Below are positions 12,946 to 19,579 of a DNA stretch of 26,530 nt, piece after piece (the first letter of the stretch is position 1; each line of letters opens with the position of its first letter). The notes below the pieces were generated by a model. That model saw nothing but the letters and a program-made list of their open reading frames with translations. It had not been told where the DNA came from and made no database searches. The stretch spans positions 1-26,530 of the IMG/VR virus record IMGVR_UViG_3300005939_000484; one strand, 5' to 3'. The position numbers and the translations under genes were made by a program. The DNA comes from a virus.

Positions 12946-13143
12946 TCACCTTCCTTTCTTACTGTAAGCCAGTTTGTTACACTTCGGGCAGATGGCAACT
13001 TTCTTGTTTCCGTAACCAGTTACAGTTACGGTTACATCCTTCCTGCAAGTTATACACTCACATTTTCTCTGGTGGAGATGTCTCATCTTTCTGAAAGCTT
13101 CAAGTCCATGCTTCTTCTTGTCGAATGTTCCTGCATAGCACAT
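12946..13143 (-). CDS. Small zinc-ribbon protein, independently transcribed
   Basis: The start is taken as ATG 13143, eight bases after a strong AAGGAGG; a TTG at 13149 would be too close to it. The 65-residue product has CECITC (C28, C30, C33) and CPKC (C52, C55) around VTGYGNKKVAI, a zinc-ribbon layout, and a basic N-terminal half. It may bind nucleic acid. The gene has its own extended -10 promoter with an operator-like palindrome and is richer in G and C than its neighbours, all signs of recent acquisition (a moron-like gene). The specific role is unknown. Confidence 0.75.
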   Translation of the reverse strand: MCYAGTFDKKKHGLEAFRKMRHLHQRKCECITCRKDVTVTVTGYGNKKVAICPKCNKLAYSKKGR

Positions 13144-13151
13144 ATCCAATG

Positions 13152-13158
13152 CCTCCTT
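13152..13158 (-). promoter_or_regulatory. Consensus Shine-Dalgarno site
   Basis: The minus strand reads AAGGAGG, eight bases before ATG 13143. It decides the start of the zinc-ribbon gene and is exceptional here, because nearly all other genes lack such a site. Confidence 0.85.
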
Positions 13159-13169
13159 CTTGTTCTATT

Positions 13170-13195
13170 GAGTACCGTACTCTAATTATACCATA
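13170..13195 (-). promoter_or_regulatory. Extended -10 promoter with palindromic operator
   Basis: TATGG followed by TATAAT (13195-13185) is a perfect extended -10; no clear -35 is present. Just downstream, over the expected start point, lies the perfect palindrome GAGTACCGTACTC (13170-13182), a likely repressor site. Confidence 0.7.
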
Positions 13196-13200
13196 GTTGG

Positions 13201-13539
13201 TTATCGACATTCCCACCATGTGGGGTGTCGTGGATATAACTTTCTGAAACACTTTAGGTTATCTTCTGGGCTGAAAACGTCACCTGTGCAGTAGTTTTCC
13301 CAAGTACCGTCAAGAAATTGAAAAATTCCTTTAGCTGAAGAATTTGGATTTTCTGCAAAATTATTTCCCTTACTCTCACACATCATTATCCTATATTCTG
13401 TATCTGTTAATGTATCTTCCCAACTTTCTCCACAAGAAACAACATTTAACGAGCAGGTCATTGTGTCTATCTGTTCAACAAACTCTGGTACTTCTACAGG
13501 TTGCATCATGAATATTAGATTAAATAGTAGGATTAGCAT
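13201..13539 (-). CDS. Secreted lysozyme-like / lytic transglycosylase protein
   Basis: This 112-residue protein begins with a hydrophobic segment (MLILLFNLIFMM) that may be a short signal or anchor. The core TEYRIMMCESKGNNFAENPNSSAKGIFQFLDGTWENYC matches the small transglycosylase-like (RPF or SLT type) fold, with E55 as likely catalytic glutamate and the GIFQF...TW signature. Six cysteines (29, 36, 54, 84, 97, 111) would suit an exported disulfide-bonded protein. It would cleave the glycan strands of peptidoglycan. It sits far from the lysis cassette, so it may serve DNA entry or exclusion rather than lysis. Confidence 0.75.
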   Translation of the reverse strand: MLILLFNLIFMMQPVEVPEFVEQIDTMTCSLNVVSCGESWEDTLTDTEYRIMMCESKGNNFAENPNSSAKGIFQFLDGTWENYCTGDVFSPEDNLKCFRKLYPRHPTWWECR

Positions 13540-13557
13540 GTTATTTTATTCTTTTAT

Positions 13558-13710
13558 TTAATTATCATCTTCTTCTTCTTCATAACTAAACTTTGCTAGA
13601 ACACCAGCTACACATGAACTTTCTATCTTTTCTTTGTTGGGTGTAATTTCATAACTTCTATGTACTCCTACAATTTCGCCATCTTCATTATAAATTGGTT
13701 TTTCTTTCAT
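13558..13710 (-). CDS. Small acidic protein, 50 residues
   Basis: The frame starts at ATG 13710 (MKEKPIYNEDGEIVGVHRSYE) and ends in SYEEEEDDN. Acidic C-terminus, no cysteine motif, no membrane segment. It fills the gap between the cysteine-triplet gene and the lysozyme-like gene with tight spacing, which supports it as real. Function unknown. Confidence 0.5.
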   Translation of the reverse strand: MKEKPIYNEDGEIVGVHRSYEITPNKEKIESSCVAGVLAKFSYEEEEDDN

Positions 13711-13728
13711 ACCTTTATTGTTAATTTA

Positions 13729-14244
13729 TTATAACTCCCCAACATCTTTCAATATTCTTTTAGCATTTTCAATAGTTTCCTTTGAATATAATTCTGTCTT
13801 ATCTAAATCTAATTCAATGCCAGTTATTCCTTCAACAACTCCTTTATCAAATTCAGGTATTTTAGATATTTCAATCCATTGTTTTCTGGTTACTTTTTTC
13901 CATTCATCTGACCAAGATTCTTCGTTTAGTTCTAATTTTAAATCTTCTAATATTTTTCTTAATTCACCTAAAATTTCATCATATCTTTCTTCTGAAACTT
14001 TTTTATTAAAAGCCATATGGTTTTTCTGATAACCAATTCCTTTACTTTTATGTCTTCCTTCTCCAAGACAAAATATCATTTTTTCTGACATTCTTAATCC
14101 TTTAGAGTAATAGCAGTAATAGCAGGAATCGCAGGAATAGCAGGAATCGCAGTAATTGCAGTAATAGCAGTAATTGCAGTAATTGCAGGAATAGCAGGAA
14201 TTGCAATCTTTTAAATTTTCTGAATTTTCGTTTGTGTCTTTCAT
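13729..14244 (-). CDS. Cysteine-triplet repeat protein
   Basis: In this 171-residue protein, residues 14-44 carry 11 cysteines spaced exactly every third residue, with N, Y, S or D between (for example CNSCYSCNYC). Then comes KGLRMSEKMIFCLGEGRHKSKGIGYQKNHMAFNKK and a helical C-terminal half. I have a loose memory of similar cysteine-triplet proteins in uncharacterised phage genes, but know no function. The strict period suggests a metal cluster array, a metallothionein-like buffer, or a narrow solenoid with a cysteine ladder. It lies between an SSB-like gene with a small membrane protein and the lysozyme-like gene. No Shine-Dalgarno sequence. Confidence 0.75.
   Translation of the reverse strand: MKDTNENSENLKDCNSCYSCNYCNYCYYCNYCDSCYSCDSCYYCYYSKGLRMSEKMIFCLGEGRHKSKGIGYQKNHMAFNKKVSEERYDEILGELRKILEDLKLELNEESWSDEWKKVTRKQWIEISKIPEFDKGVVEGITGIELDLDKTELYSKETIENAKRILKDVGEL
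14113..14202 (-). repeat. Ten tandem 9-base units encoding C-x-x
   Basis: Ten complete units of the form GCAG(T/G)AAT(A/C/T) on the plus strand, with the cysteine codon TGC invariant on the coding strand. Unit number can change by slippage without breaking the frame, so repeat length may vary between relatives. Confidence 0.9.
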
Positions 14245-14256
14245 TTTTTTTATTGT

Positions 14257-14382
14257 TTAATAATTTGTATATAAAATAATTAATGCTACCGAAATAACTA
14301 CTGCCCAGAATAATACTATTAAGGCTATTACGAATAATGCGTTAAAAAAGTATTTCCAATTCATATTATTTTTATTAATCAT
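14257..14382 (-). CDS. Small single-pass membrane protein, 41 residues
   Basis: The frame starts at ATG 14382 (MINKNNMNWKYFFNALF) and continues with one long hydrophobic helix, VIALIVLFWAVVISVALIIL, before a short polar end. It could be a membrane effector or an extra holin-like protein. A second ATG at MNWK is possible. It follows an inverted repeat. Confidence 0.55.
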   Translation of the reverse strand: MINKNNMNWKYFFNALFVIALIVLFWAVVISVALIILYTNY

Positions 14383-14390
14383 CTCATCCC

Positions 14391-14426
14391 GTTACCATAA
14401 ACTTATCGTGATATGAGTATGGTAAC
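14391..14426. repeat. Nine-base perfect inverted repeat
   Basis: GTTACCATA (14391-14399) and TATGGTAAC (14418-14426), with 18 bases between. It sits in the short gap between the SSB-like gene and the small membrane gene. There is no T-tract, so it is more likely an RNA processing stem or protein-binding site than a terminator. Confidence 0.6.
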
Positions 14427-14437
14427 CAAGGAAATGA

Positions 14438-15013
14438 CTAGAAGGGTAGAGGATCATCAGGATCTTCTCCATGAACATCCTCTTGCATAACTTTCTTATC
14501 TTCTGCTGTAGGTTGCTCCATTGGTTCGAGATTATGTAACCAATTAGCCTCATCTATGATAAACTTCCTTCTTGCTATCTCGTCTTCCATCTCTGGGTGC
14601 AGTTTAACTAATACTCTATATAATGTTACTGCATTAGTTTTAGCATTACCCCATGACTGACCATCAGAGTTCTGTTTTCTAGCCTCTTCAAATTTATCTG
14701 GTACATCTTTTGCTTCAACAAATGGTGGTATGTCTTCACTTTCTTTATCACTAGCTTTTTCGAAGATTGTAATGTTCTTATATACTTGATCTCCATTCGG
14801 TGTCTCATAATAAGTTACCTTACAAGTGCTGTTGTCCTTAATGCCTAAATCTCTAAATGTTCTTAAAGCTTCTGTCTCTGTTGGTTTTTGATACTCTTTG
14901 TCGAAGAATGAATACCACTCTCCTTCGTGATCTCTAATTGAATGCCTACCATCTTTTGAGTTCCAACTTGCGACCGTAATAACTTTTTGGATGTAATTTT
15001 TTTCTTTTTTCAT
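14438..15013 (-). CDS. Probable single-stranded DNA-binding (SSB-like) protein
   Basis: This 191-residue protein starts with strand-rich sequence of OB-fold type (YIQKVITVASWNSKDGRHSIRDHEGEWYSFFD, then CKVTYYETPNGDQVYKNITIFEK). It has a flexible acidic middle and ends in EDPDDPLPF, resembling the acidic tip with terminal Phe that SSB proteins use to recruit partners. A helical segment, ARKQNSDGQSWGNAKTNAVTLYRVLVKL, lies between. It should coat single-stranded DNA during phage replication. Sequence similarity to classic SSB is weak; the call rests on the tail and fold pattern. Confidence 0.55.
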   Translation of the reverse strand: MKKEKNYIQKVITVASWNSKDGRHSIRDHEGEWYSFFDKEYQKPTETEALRTFRDLGIKDNSTCKVTYYETPNGDQVYKNITIFEKASDKESEDIPPFVEAKDVPDKFEEARKQNSDGQSWGNAKTNAVTLYRVLVKLHPEMEDEIARRKFIIDEANWLHNLEPMEQPTAEDKKVMQEDVHGEDPDDPLPF

Positions 15014-15017
15014 GGGT

Positions 15018-15170
15018 TTATTTAATTATCTTATTAATTTCTTCAAGGGTTAATTCTGCTAACCATCTCTCATAACTATCAGGCATATCATCATCTGTTC
15101 CATGATAGTCTTTTCCAAAAGCTTCCATTAATTGTTCGTTGTTAGCCTCTATTTTATTTTCTATGCTCAT
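15018..15170 (-). CDS. Small hypothetical protein, 50 residues
   Basis: The frame starts at ATG 15170 (MSIENKIEANNEQLMEAFGK) and ends ELTLEEINKIIK. Acidic and helical, with no motif. Its stop lies four bases before the next ATG and its start four bases after the previous stop, so it fits the operon exactly. Function unknown. Confidence 0.6.
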   Translation of the reverse strand: MSIENKIEANNEQLMEAFGKDYHGTDDDMPDSYERWLAELTLEEINKIIK

Positions 15171-15174
15171 ACAT

Positions 15175-15351
15175 TTAAATTATTGATTTATTAAATATTT
15201 GATCTTGGCAATAGCTATCTGACTTATTGTATAATTCTTCCATACATTCGTTGCATACTTCTTCTGAAGGGTCTTTAGGTTTACTACATTCTATACAGAT
15301 ACGCATATTTATCTCGTTTTGTTTTATTTGGTCTAATGTTAATTGGTTCAT
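15175..15351 (-). CDS. Small zinc-binding protein, 58 residues
   Basis: The start is set at ATG 15351 (MNQLTLDQIKQNE), which overlaps the TGA of the upstream gene as ATGA; the longer open frame to 15414 is rejected. Cysteine pairs CIEC (19-22) and CNEC (33-36) separated by ten residues form a compact zinc-finger-like site. It may bind DNA or a protein partner. Confidence 0.65.
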   Translation of the reverse strand: MNQLTLDQIKQNEINMRICIECSKPKDPSEEVCNECMEELYNKSDSYCQDQIFNKSII

Positions 15352-15497
15352 AATACTTGTATTAATAATATAACAGCAATTAAAGTTGTTGCTAAACCTA
15401 GAGTGCCGATACATACTTTTAGTACGTCTCTCACATCATTAATAGTATCTAGATAAGCCATTGATCTTAATTTTGCCTTTAGTTGTCTCTTGTTCAT
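15348..15497 (-). CDS. Small membrane protein, 49 residues
   Basis: The frame starts at ATG 15497 (MNKRQLKAKLRSMAYLDTIND) and ends with a hydrophobic helix, VCIGTLGLATTLIAVILLIQVL. The basic N-terminus should stay in the cytoplasm. It is the first gene behind the 15537-15565 promoter. ATGA overlap with the next gene supports translation. Confidence 0.6.
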   Translation of the reverse strand: MNKRQLKAKLRSMAYLDTINDVRDVLKVCIGTLGLATTLIAVILLIQVL

Positions 15498-15536
15498 AAT
15501 TTTGTTTAAATTAATTGTCTTGTTTCTTATGTTTAT

Positions 15537-15565
15537 ATACTACCATACTTTTCAAGACTAATCAA
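15537..15565 (-). promoter_or_regulatory. Promoter of the accessory block
   Basis: TTGATT (15565-15560), a 17-base spacer ending in TGG (extended -10) and TAGTAT (15542-15537). It lies between the lysis terminator and the first accessory gene, as expected for a new transcription unit. Confidence 0.55.
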
Positions 15566-15573
15566 GACCTTCA

Positions 15574-15582
15574 TGTGGATAA
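15574..15582 (-). promoter_or_regulatory. Consensus DnaA box
   Basis: The minus strand reads TTATCCACA, the exact bacterial DnaA box, nine bases upstream of the -35 of the accessory promoter. A single box may regulate the promoter or mark an origin. Confidence 0.5.
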
Positions 15583-15587
15583 CTTTA

Positions 15588-15619
15588 ATAAAACAAAAGA
15601 AAACCGCTAATACTAGCGG
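15588..15619 (-). terminator. Intrinsic terminator after the lysis cassette
   Basis: CCGCTA (15619-15614), tetraloop GTAT and TAGCGG (15609-15604), followed on the minus strand by a T-rich tract interrupted by single C and G (15603-15588). It ends the tail-lysis transcription unit. Confidence 0.8.
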
Positions 15620-15642
15620 AATTCTTTTACGACTGATTTAAT

Positions 15643-15828
15643 TTATTTCTTCTTTTTAATGTCTCTGTAACCTTTAATGGCATTGGATAGATTGTAAACT
15701 CCAATAGTTCCACCTAGAACTGTTAGGACTTCCCATCCAATAGCTTTGTCGAATACCCAGAAATCTAGGCATACAATAATTACGAATAGCAAAGTTAAAA
15801 TAAACTTTCTACTAAATAACTTACTCAT
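15643..15828 (-). CDS. Small holin-like membrane protein
   Basis: This 61-residue protein has two hydrophobic segments, FILTLLFVIIVCLDFWVF and WEVLTVLGGTIGVYNLSNAI, and a charged C-terminus (GYRDIKKKK), typical of small class II holins that open the membrane to let the endolysin out. It lies directly after the M23 endopeptidase and before a terminator. The two-helix topology and position are the evidence; no specific holin family is recognised. Confidence 0.65.
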   Translation of the reverse strand: MSKLFSRKFILTLLFVIIVCLDFWVFDKAIGWEVLTVLGGTIGVYNLSNAIKGYRDIKKKK

Positions 15829-15839
15829 AATATTTAAAA

Positions 15840-16490
15840 TTACTTATTATCTGGAATTTTACGAGCATCCTCTTCTGTTGCTCCTACTGATAGAAGATTA
15901 ACTAGAGCTTCTGTTGGTTTTATCTTTGTTTTCTTGCCATCTCTTATAATATATGTCTTCCCTTTAGAAAACATAAATACTACTTTCCCGTCCATTATGT
16001 CTTGAAACTTTTGTTTTTGCCCTTTAACGAGCTTATCTATGATATTCATAGGTGGTTTTAAATAATTATATATTGAATCGTATTTGTTAGCTATTTGTAT
16101 GTGAAAATGTAGATGTGGACCAGTAGATATACCAGAGCCATACCCTCCACTTTTTCCACCAGATAGAGCAATTATCTCTCCTTCTGACACATATTGTCCT
16201 ATTCCTACCATGATACGACTTAAATGGGCGTTGTAAGAGTAAATTTGGCTGTTGTGGCGTATCTTTACTACATTACCAGACATGGAACCATCCCAGCCTG
16301 CTTTGACCACCTGACCGTCTGCTACGGCTTTAACTGGAGTTCCAACATTACAAACAAAATCATCTCCTCTATGTCTAACGCCATAGAAAGTCCATTGACC
16401 ATTTCGGTAGCCATATCCTTTTAAATTTTTTTCATCAATCGGTAGTATCATATCGGGTGGTACATCTTTAAATATATCCAAAAATGGCAT
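15840..16490 (-). CDS. M23 (LytM-type) peptidoglycan endopeptidase, endolysin
   Basis: This 216-residue protein has the zinc-peptidase signature: H40-x3-D44 (RHRGDD), H89 (NAHLS) and H126-x-H128 (TGPHLHFHI), with GTPVKAVADGQVV and GNVVKIRH as in lysostaphin/LytM folds. It should cleave peptide cross-links in peptidoglycan during lysis. There is no signal peptide, so export depends on the holin. The C-terminal 60 residues (KGQKQKFQDIMDGKVVFMFSKG and beyond) form an extra domain that might bind the cell wall. It could alternatively be virion-associated, but the flanking holin-like genes favour lysis. Confidence 0.9.
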   Translation of the reverse strand: MPFLDIFKDVPPDMILPIDEKNLKGYGYRNGQWTFYGVRHRGDDFVCNVGTPVKAVADGQVVKAGWDGSMSGNVVKIRHNSQIYSYNAHLSRIMVGIGQYVSEGEIIALSGGKSGGYGSGISTGPHLHFHIQIANKYDSIYNYLKPPMNIIDKLVKGQKQKFQDIMDGKVVFMFSKGKTYIIRDGKKTKIKPTEALVNLLSVGATEEDARKIPDNK

Positions 16491-16506
16491 ATATTGTTAT
16501 TAATTA

Positions 16507-16788
16507 TTAGATAGGCAAAGCGAGTGCAACAATAGCCAATAATACAGCAACCAGTATAGTTCCAACCATACCATAAACAATTTTTTCTACAACCTTACTA
16601 GCAAACTTCTTATCAGCCTTTTCTACGAATATTTTAACACTATCTTTAATCTCGTCAACTGACTTATTAATCTGTTTAACATGAACCTCAACAGAAGTAA
16701 CCCTTCTTTCATTTTCTATCTTATCTTTCATAATCATTTGATTTAATTCTTTGTGTATCTCTTGACACTTATCTTCATTAGATTTCAT
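16507..16788 (-). CDS. XhlA-like membrane protein (lysis helper)
   Basis: The start is placed at ATG 16788, overlapping the fibre gene stop; the TTG at 16794 would add two residues. The 93-residue product has a coiled-coil-like half (VTSVEVHVKQINKSVDEIKDSVKIFVEKADKK) and one C-terminal membrane helix (VEKIVYGMVGTILVAVLLAIVALALPI). This is the build of haemolysin XhlA, which works with a holin and amidase in lysis in Bacillus phages. Position next to the endopeptidase supports this. Confidence 0.7.
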   Translation of the reverse strand: MKSNEDKCQEIHKELNQMIMKDKIENERRVTSVEVHVKQINKSVDEIKDSVKIFVEKADKKFASKVVEKIVYGMVGTILVAVLLAIVALALPI

Positions 16789-18172
16789 AAGCAAAGTCTA
16801 TTCCTATTCTTGTATTCGCACCAATCGGAAAAACTGCATTATCATATCTCTTTATAGAAACTTTAGTAGTACCACTATTATAGAATAAACCTTGTAAAAA
16901 AGTTATTCCAACCATACAAGAACCACAAGCACTTTCTCCACTAGTTGCATCTTTAAAAACTATCGGAACAGTAAACTGAATATAATCTTCAGCTATTCCA
17001 TTTGTTTCTCCAATAGAATAAAGTCTTATAAAGCAAGTTCTACCAACTATTGAATAAAAAGCCTTATAAGTAATTCCTATATATCCCATACTAGCACCAG
17101 AATTAAATGCAGGTGTCCATGTATCAAGCCAATATCCACCAGTAGAGTATTCAGTTACATTTCCAAGAATATAAACCTCTTTGTTTTCATCAGCTATTAT
17201 ATTATTACCCTCGCCAATCTCTAAATAAGTTATTGAAGCCCCGTCATAAGCTGAAGCAGCAATACCATAATTATTAGTAGCACCAGTTACACTAATTAGA
17301 TTATCATTAATAGAGACTTCCCTTATATCTGCTCTATAATCTAAAGCTGCTGACATATAAATACCATAAGCATTTGTAGATCCTGTTCCATCGACATATA
17401 TTCTATTACCAGATATAACAACTTGCTCAATAACACTATTTAAAATATCAGTTCCTTTAAGACATTGTATTTGAATAGCAGCATTATCACTAGCTATATT
17501 TCCATTAGCTACAATCTTATTATTTATAATATGAATATTCTTTGTGGTAGCATTTGTTACACCAGTAGCTGAATAACAATAGAACTTTATTATAGAATTA
17601 GCATTAGCCGCCGTGCTTAAAAAATAACAATTCTTAATTAAATAATTATCATAAGTACCATAATTTAAGTCATGGTTACAGTTAAGCATGTGATTAACCT
17701 GATCTGAATTAAGGTTACAATCTATTAATGAGAAATTTTCAGAAGTAGATATGTCTATAACGAAACCATTTTGAGTATCTTTTGTTAAAGTAAGACTCTT
17801 TACAGTAACATAATCTCCACTATTATAAAGACAATGTGTAGTAGTACCATTTTTAATAATTACTTGACTTTTATTCTCCCCTTCTAAAGTAACACCATCT
17901 TGAGTATTATCTAGTGTTTCATTATAAGTACCATTTCTTATAAAAATGTGGTAGCCATAACCAGTATCTTTTGCTTCGTCTAAAGCCATTTGGATATTAT
18001 CAAAATCAGCCTCTTCATCAGTTGTAGAGTTGGTATCAACAATTAAGACATTATTAAAAGACCTGTACTTCTCAAGGAAAGTCTCATTACTATCAAAATC
18101 ATCATGTTTAGCCCTACCTTTAGTGGTAAAAGTTATAGGTCTATCATCTCTATTGTCCCAAAAATTACTCAT
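16778..18172 (-). CDS. Beta-helix tail fibre / receptor-binding protein, copy 2
   Basis: This 464-residue protein has an N-terminus, MSNFWDNRDDRPITF...NETFLEKYRSFNN, that matches the upstream paralogue and probably anchors it to the tail. Then comes a pectate-lyase-like part (FDNIQMALDEAKDTGYGYHIFIRNGTYNE, GVTLEGENKSQVIIKNG) and many Asn- and Ile-rich turns of a right-handed beta-helix. The C-terminal 110 residues (YSTGGYWLDTW onward, IVGRTCFIRLYSI) form a globular domain also shared with the paralogue. It probably binds or cleaves a host surface glycan. No catalytic residues can be named. Confidence 0.8.
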   Translation of the reverse strand: MSNFWDNRDDRPITFTTKGRAKHDDFDSNETFLEKYRSFNNVLIVDTNSTTDEEADFDNIQMALDEAKDTGYGYHIFIRNGTYNETLDNTQDGVTLEGENKSQVIIKNGTTTHCLYNSGDYVTVKSLTLTKDTQNGFVIDISTSENFSLIDCNLNSDQVNHMLNCNHDLNYGTYDNYLIKNCYFLSTAANANSIIKFYCYSATGVTNATTKNIHIINNKIVANGNIASDNAAIQIQCLKGTDILNSVIEQVVISGNRIYVDGTGSTNAYGIYMSAALDYRADIREVSINDNLISVTGATNNYGIAASAYDGASITYLEIGEGNNIIADENKEVYILGNVTEYSTGGYWLDTWTPAFNSGASMGYIGITYKAFYSIVGRTCFIRLYSIGETNGIAEDYIQFTVPIVFKDATSGESACGSCMVGITFLQGLFYNSGTTKVSIKRYDNAVFPIGANTRIGIDFAYEI

Positions 18173-18174
18173 AA

Positions 18175-19566
18175 TTAAATTTCATAATGGAAATTAACAC
18201 CAAATCCTCTTCCTGCTCCTAAACCAAAGTTAGCATTGTCATATCTCTTAACCGCTACTAATGTAGCATTACTATTAAAATATAATCCTCCATAGAAAGA
18301 TCCATCATCTGCCATACACCCACCTGTATTGTAGTATTGGGTTGATTCTTTAAATGCGACAGGAACAGTAAAAGTTATATTGTCCGAAGCAGTACCACCA
18401 GTTGTTCCTTGAACAAAAGCATTTATATAACAAGTTCTACCAATAATGGAGAATCTAGCTGTCTCGGTTGTTATTGTTCCAAATGTCATAGTTCCTCCAC
18501 CAGTCCAATTAGCGATAGATGTAAAATCTACCCAATAACCACCTGTACTAAAGTTGGTAGGATATGTAGTTGATAGTCTAATTTCTTTTTGAGAATCTAC
18601 ATAGATACTATTACCAGAACCTATTGCAATATTATCTAATGTTCCACTAGCCCCTGCATTATAAAGATAAATACCATAGTCAGTGCCACCACTTCCATTT
18701 ATTAAATTATTATTAATAGTAACTTCTTCTATTTTACAATTTGCATTATTAGCAACAGATATTCTTATGCCATAACCAGTACCAGCATTTTCTGAATATA
18801 TCCTATTGCCAAGAATCCTAACCTGAAAAATCTCACTTTTTGTTGTTGTTGTACCTGTATCTGCTTCGAGTCGTAACAATTCTTTATTATTTCCCAAAGA
18901 ATCAACAACAAGTTTATTATTAAGTATTGATATGTTTTTAAATGTGCTGTTTACATCATCTGAACCAGAAGTAATTTGAAAAGATATAATTGGATTTGAA
19001 TTCAATGCTGTATTTCTAATATAACAGTTTTCTATTATTAAATTACTTAAATCAGTATCTAACGCTTGAATAACATATATAGTAGAATTAGTTTGGTCTG
19101 AAGTAACAATACAATTCTTTAGATGAAAATTACTCTTACCATCAACTTGTATAGCATTACTACCAGAAGTTGTTTTATTTATTGTTAGATTATCAACAGT
19201 TATATAATTAGCATCAACGGCAATAGCTTCAGCAGCCCCATTACCTAATATTATACTTTGACTTTTATTCTCTCCTTCAAGAGTTACACCAGCTTCAAAT
19301 GTTGATAGATCTTCATTATAAGTTCCTACTCTAATAAATATATGATAGCCAATACTATCAGAAACAGCTTGATCAATAGCACCTTGAATTGTAGTCTTGT
19401 CGCAATCAGTATCTTCAATACCGTCTGTATCTACTACTAATAAATTATTAAAAGACCGATACTTCTCTAAAAAAGTTTCGTTTCCATTCACATCTGCTGA
19501 CTTTGCTATTGTCCCAGAAACGTATGAATTAGGTCTATTGTCTCTACTATCCCAAAATTTTGCCAT
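18175..19566 (-). CDS. Beta-helix tail fibre / receptor-binding protein, copy 1
   Basis: This is the 463-residue paralogue of the next gene, with the same order: N-terminal anchor (MAKFWDSRDNRPNSY...NETFLEKYRSFNN), an entry segment GYHIFIRVGTYNEDL and GVTLEGENKSQSIILGNG, a right-handed beta-helix of Asn/Ile-rich turns (ISILNNKLVVDS, VRILGNRIYSE, VTINNNLINGSG), and a C-terminal domain (FSTGGYWVDF, SIIGRTCYINAF, VKRYDNANFGLG). Anchor and C-terminal domain are conserved while the helix turns differ, as expected if the two recognise different surface structures. Confidence 0.8.
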   Translation of the reverse strand: MAKFWDSRDNRPNSYVSGTIAKSADVNGNETFLEKYRSFNNLLVVDTDGIEDTDCDKTTIQGAIDQAVSDSIGYHIFIRVGTYNEDLSTFEAGVTLEGENKSQSIILGNGAAEAIAVDANYITVDNLTINKTTSGSNAIQVDGKSNFHLKNCIVTSDQTNSTIYVIQALDTDLSNLIIENCYIRNTALNSNPIISFQITSGSDDVNSTFKNISILNNKLVVDSLGNNKELLRLEADTGTTTTKSEIFQVRILGNRIYSENAGTGYGIRISVANNANCKIEEVTINNNLINGSGGTDYGIYLYNAGASGTLDNIAIGSGNSIYVDSQKEIRLSTTYPTNFSTGGYWVDFTSIANWTGGGTMTFGTITTETARFSIIGRTCYINAFVQGTTGGTASDNITFTVPVAFKESTQYYNTGGCMADDGSFYGGLYFNSNATLVAVKRYDNANFGLGAGRGFGVNFHYEI

Positions 19567-19579
19567 ATGTTTATTTTAA

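Noticed and set aside
14113-14202. CRISPR-like array
   Set aside because: The 9-base units are contiguous with no spacers and encode the C-x-x repeat in frame.
15352-15414. N-terminal extension of the small zinc-binding gene
   Set aside because: The ATG at 15351 forms an ATGA overlap with the upstream membrane gene, while the extension overlaps its whole membrane helix in another frame.
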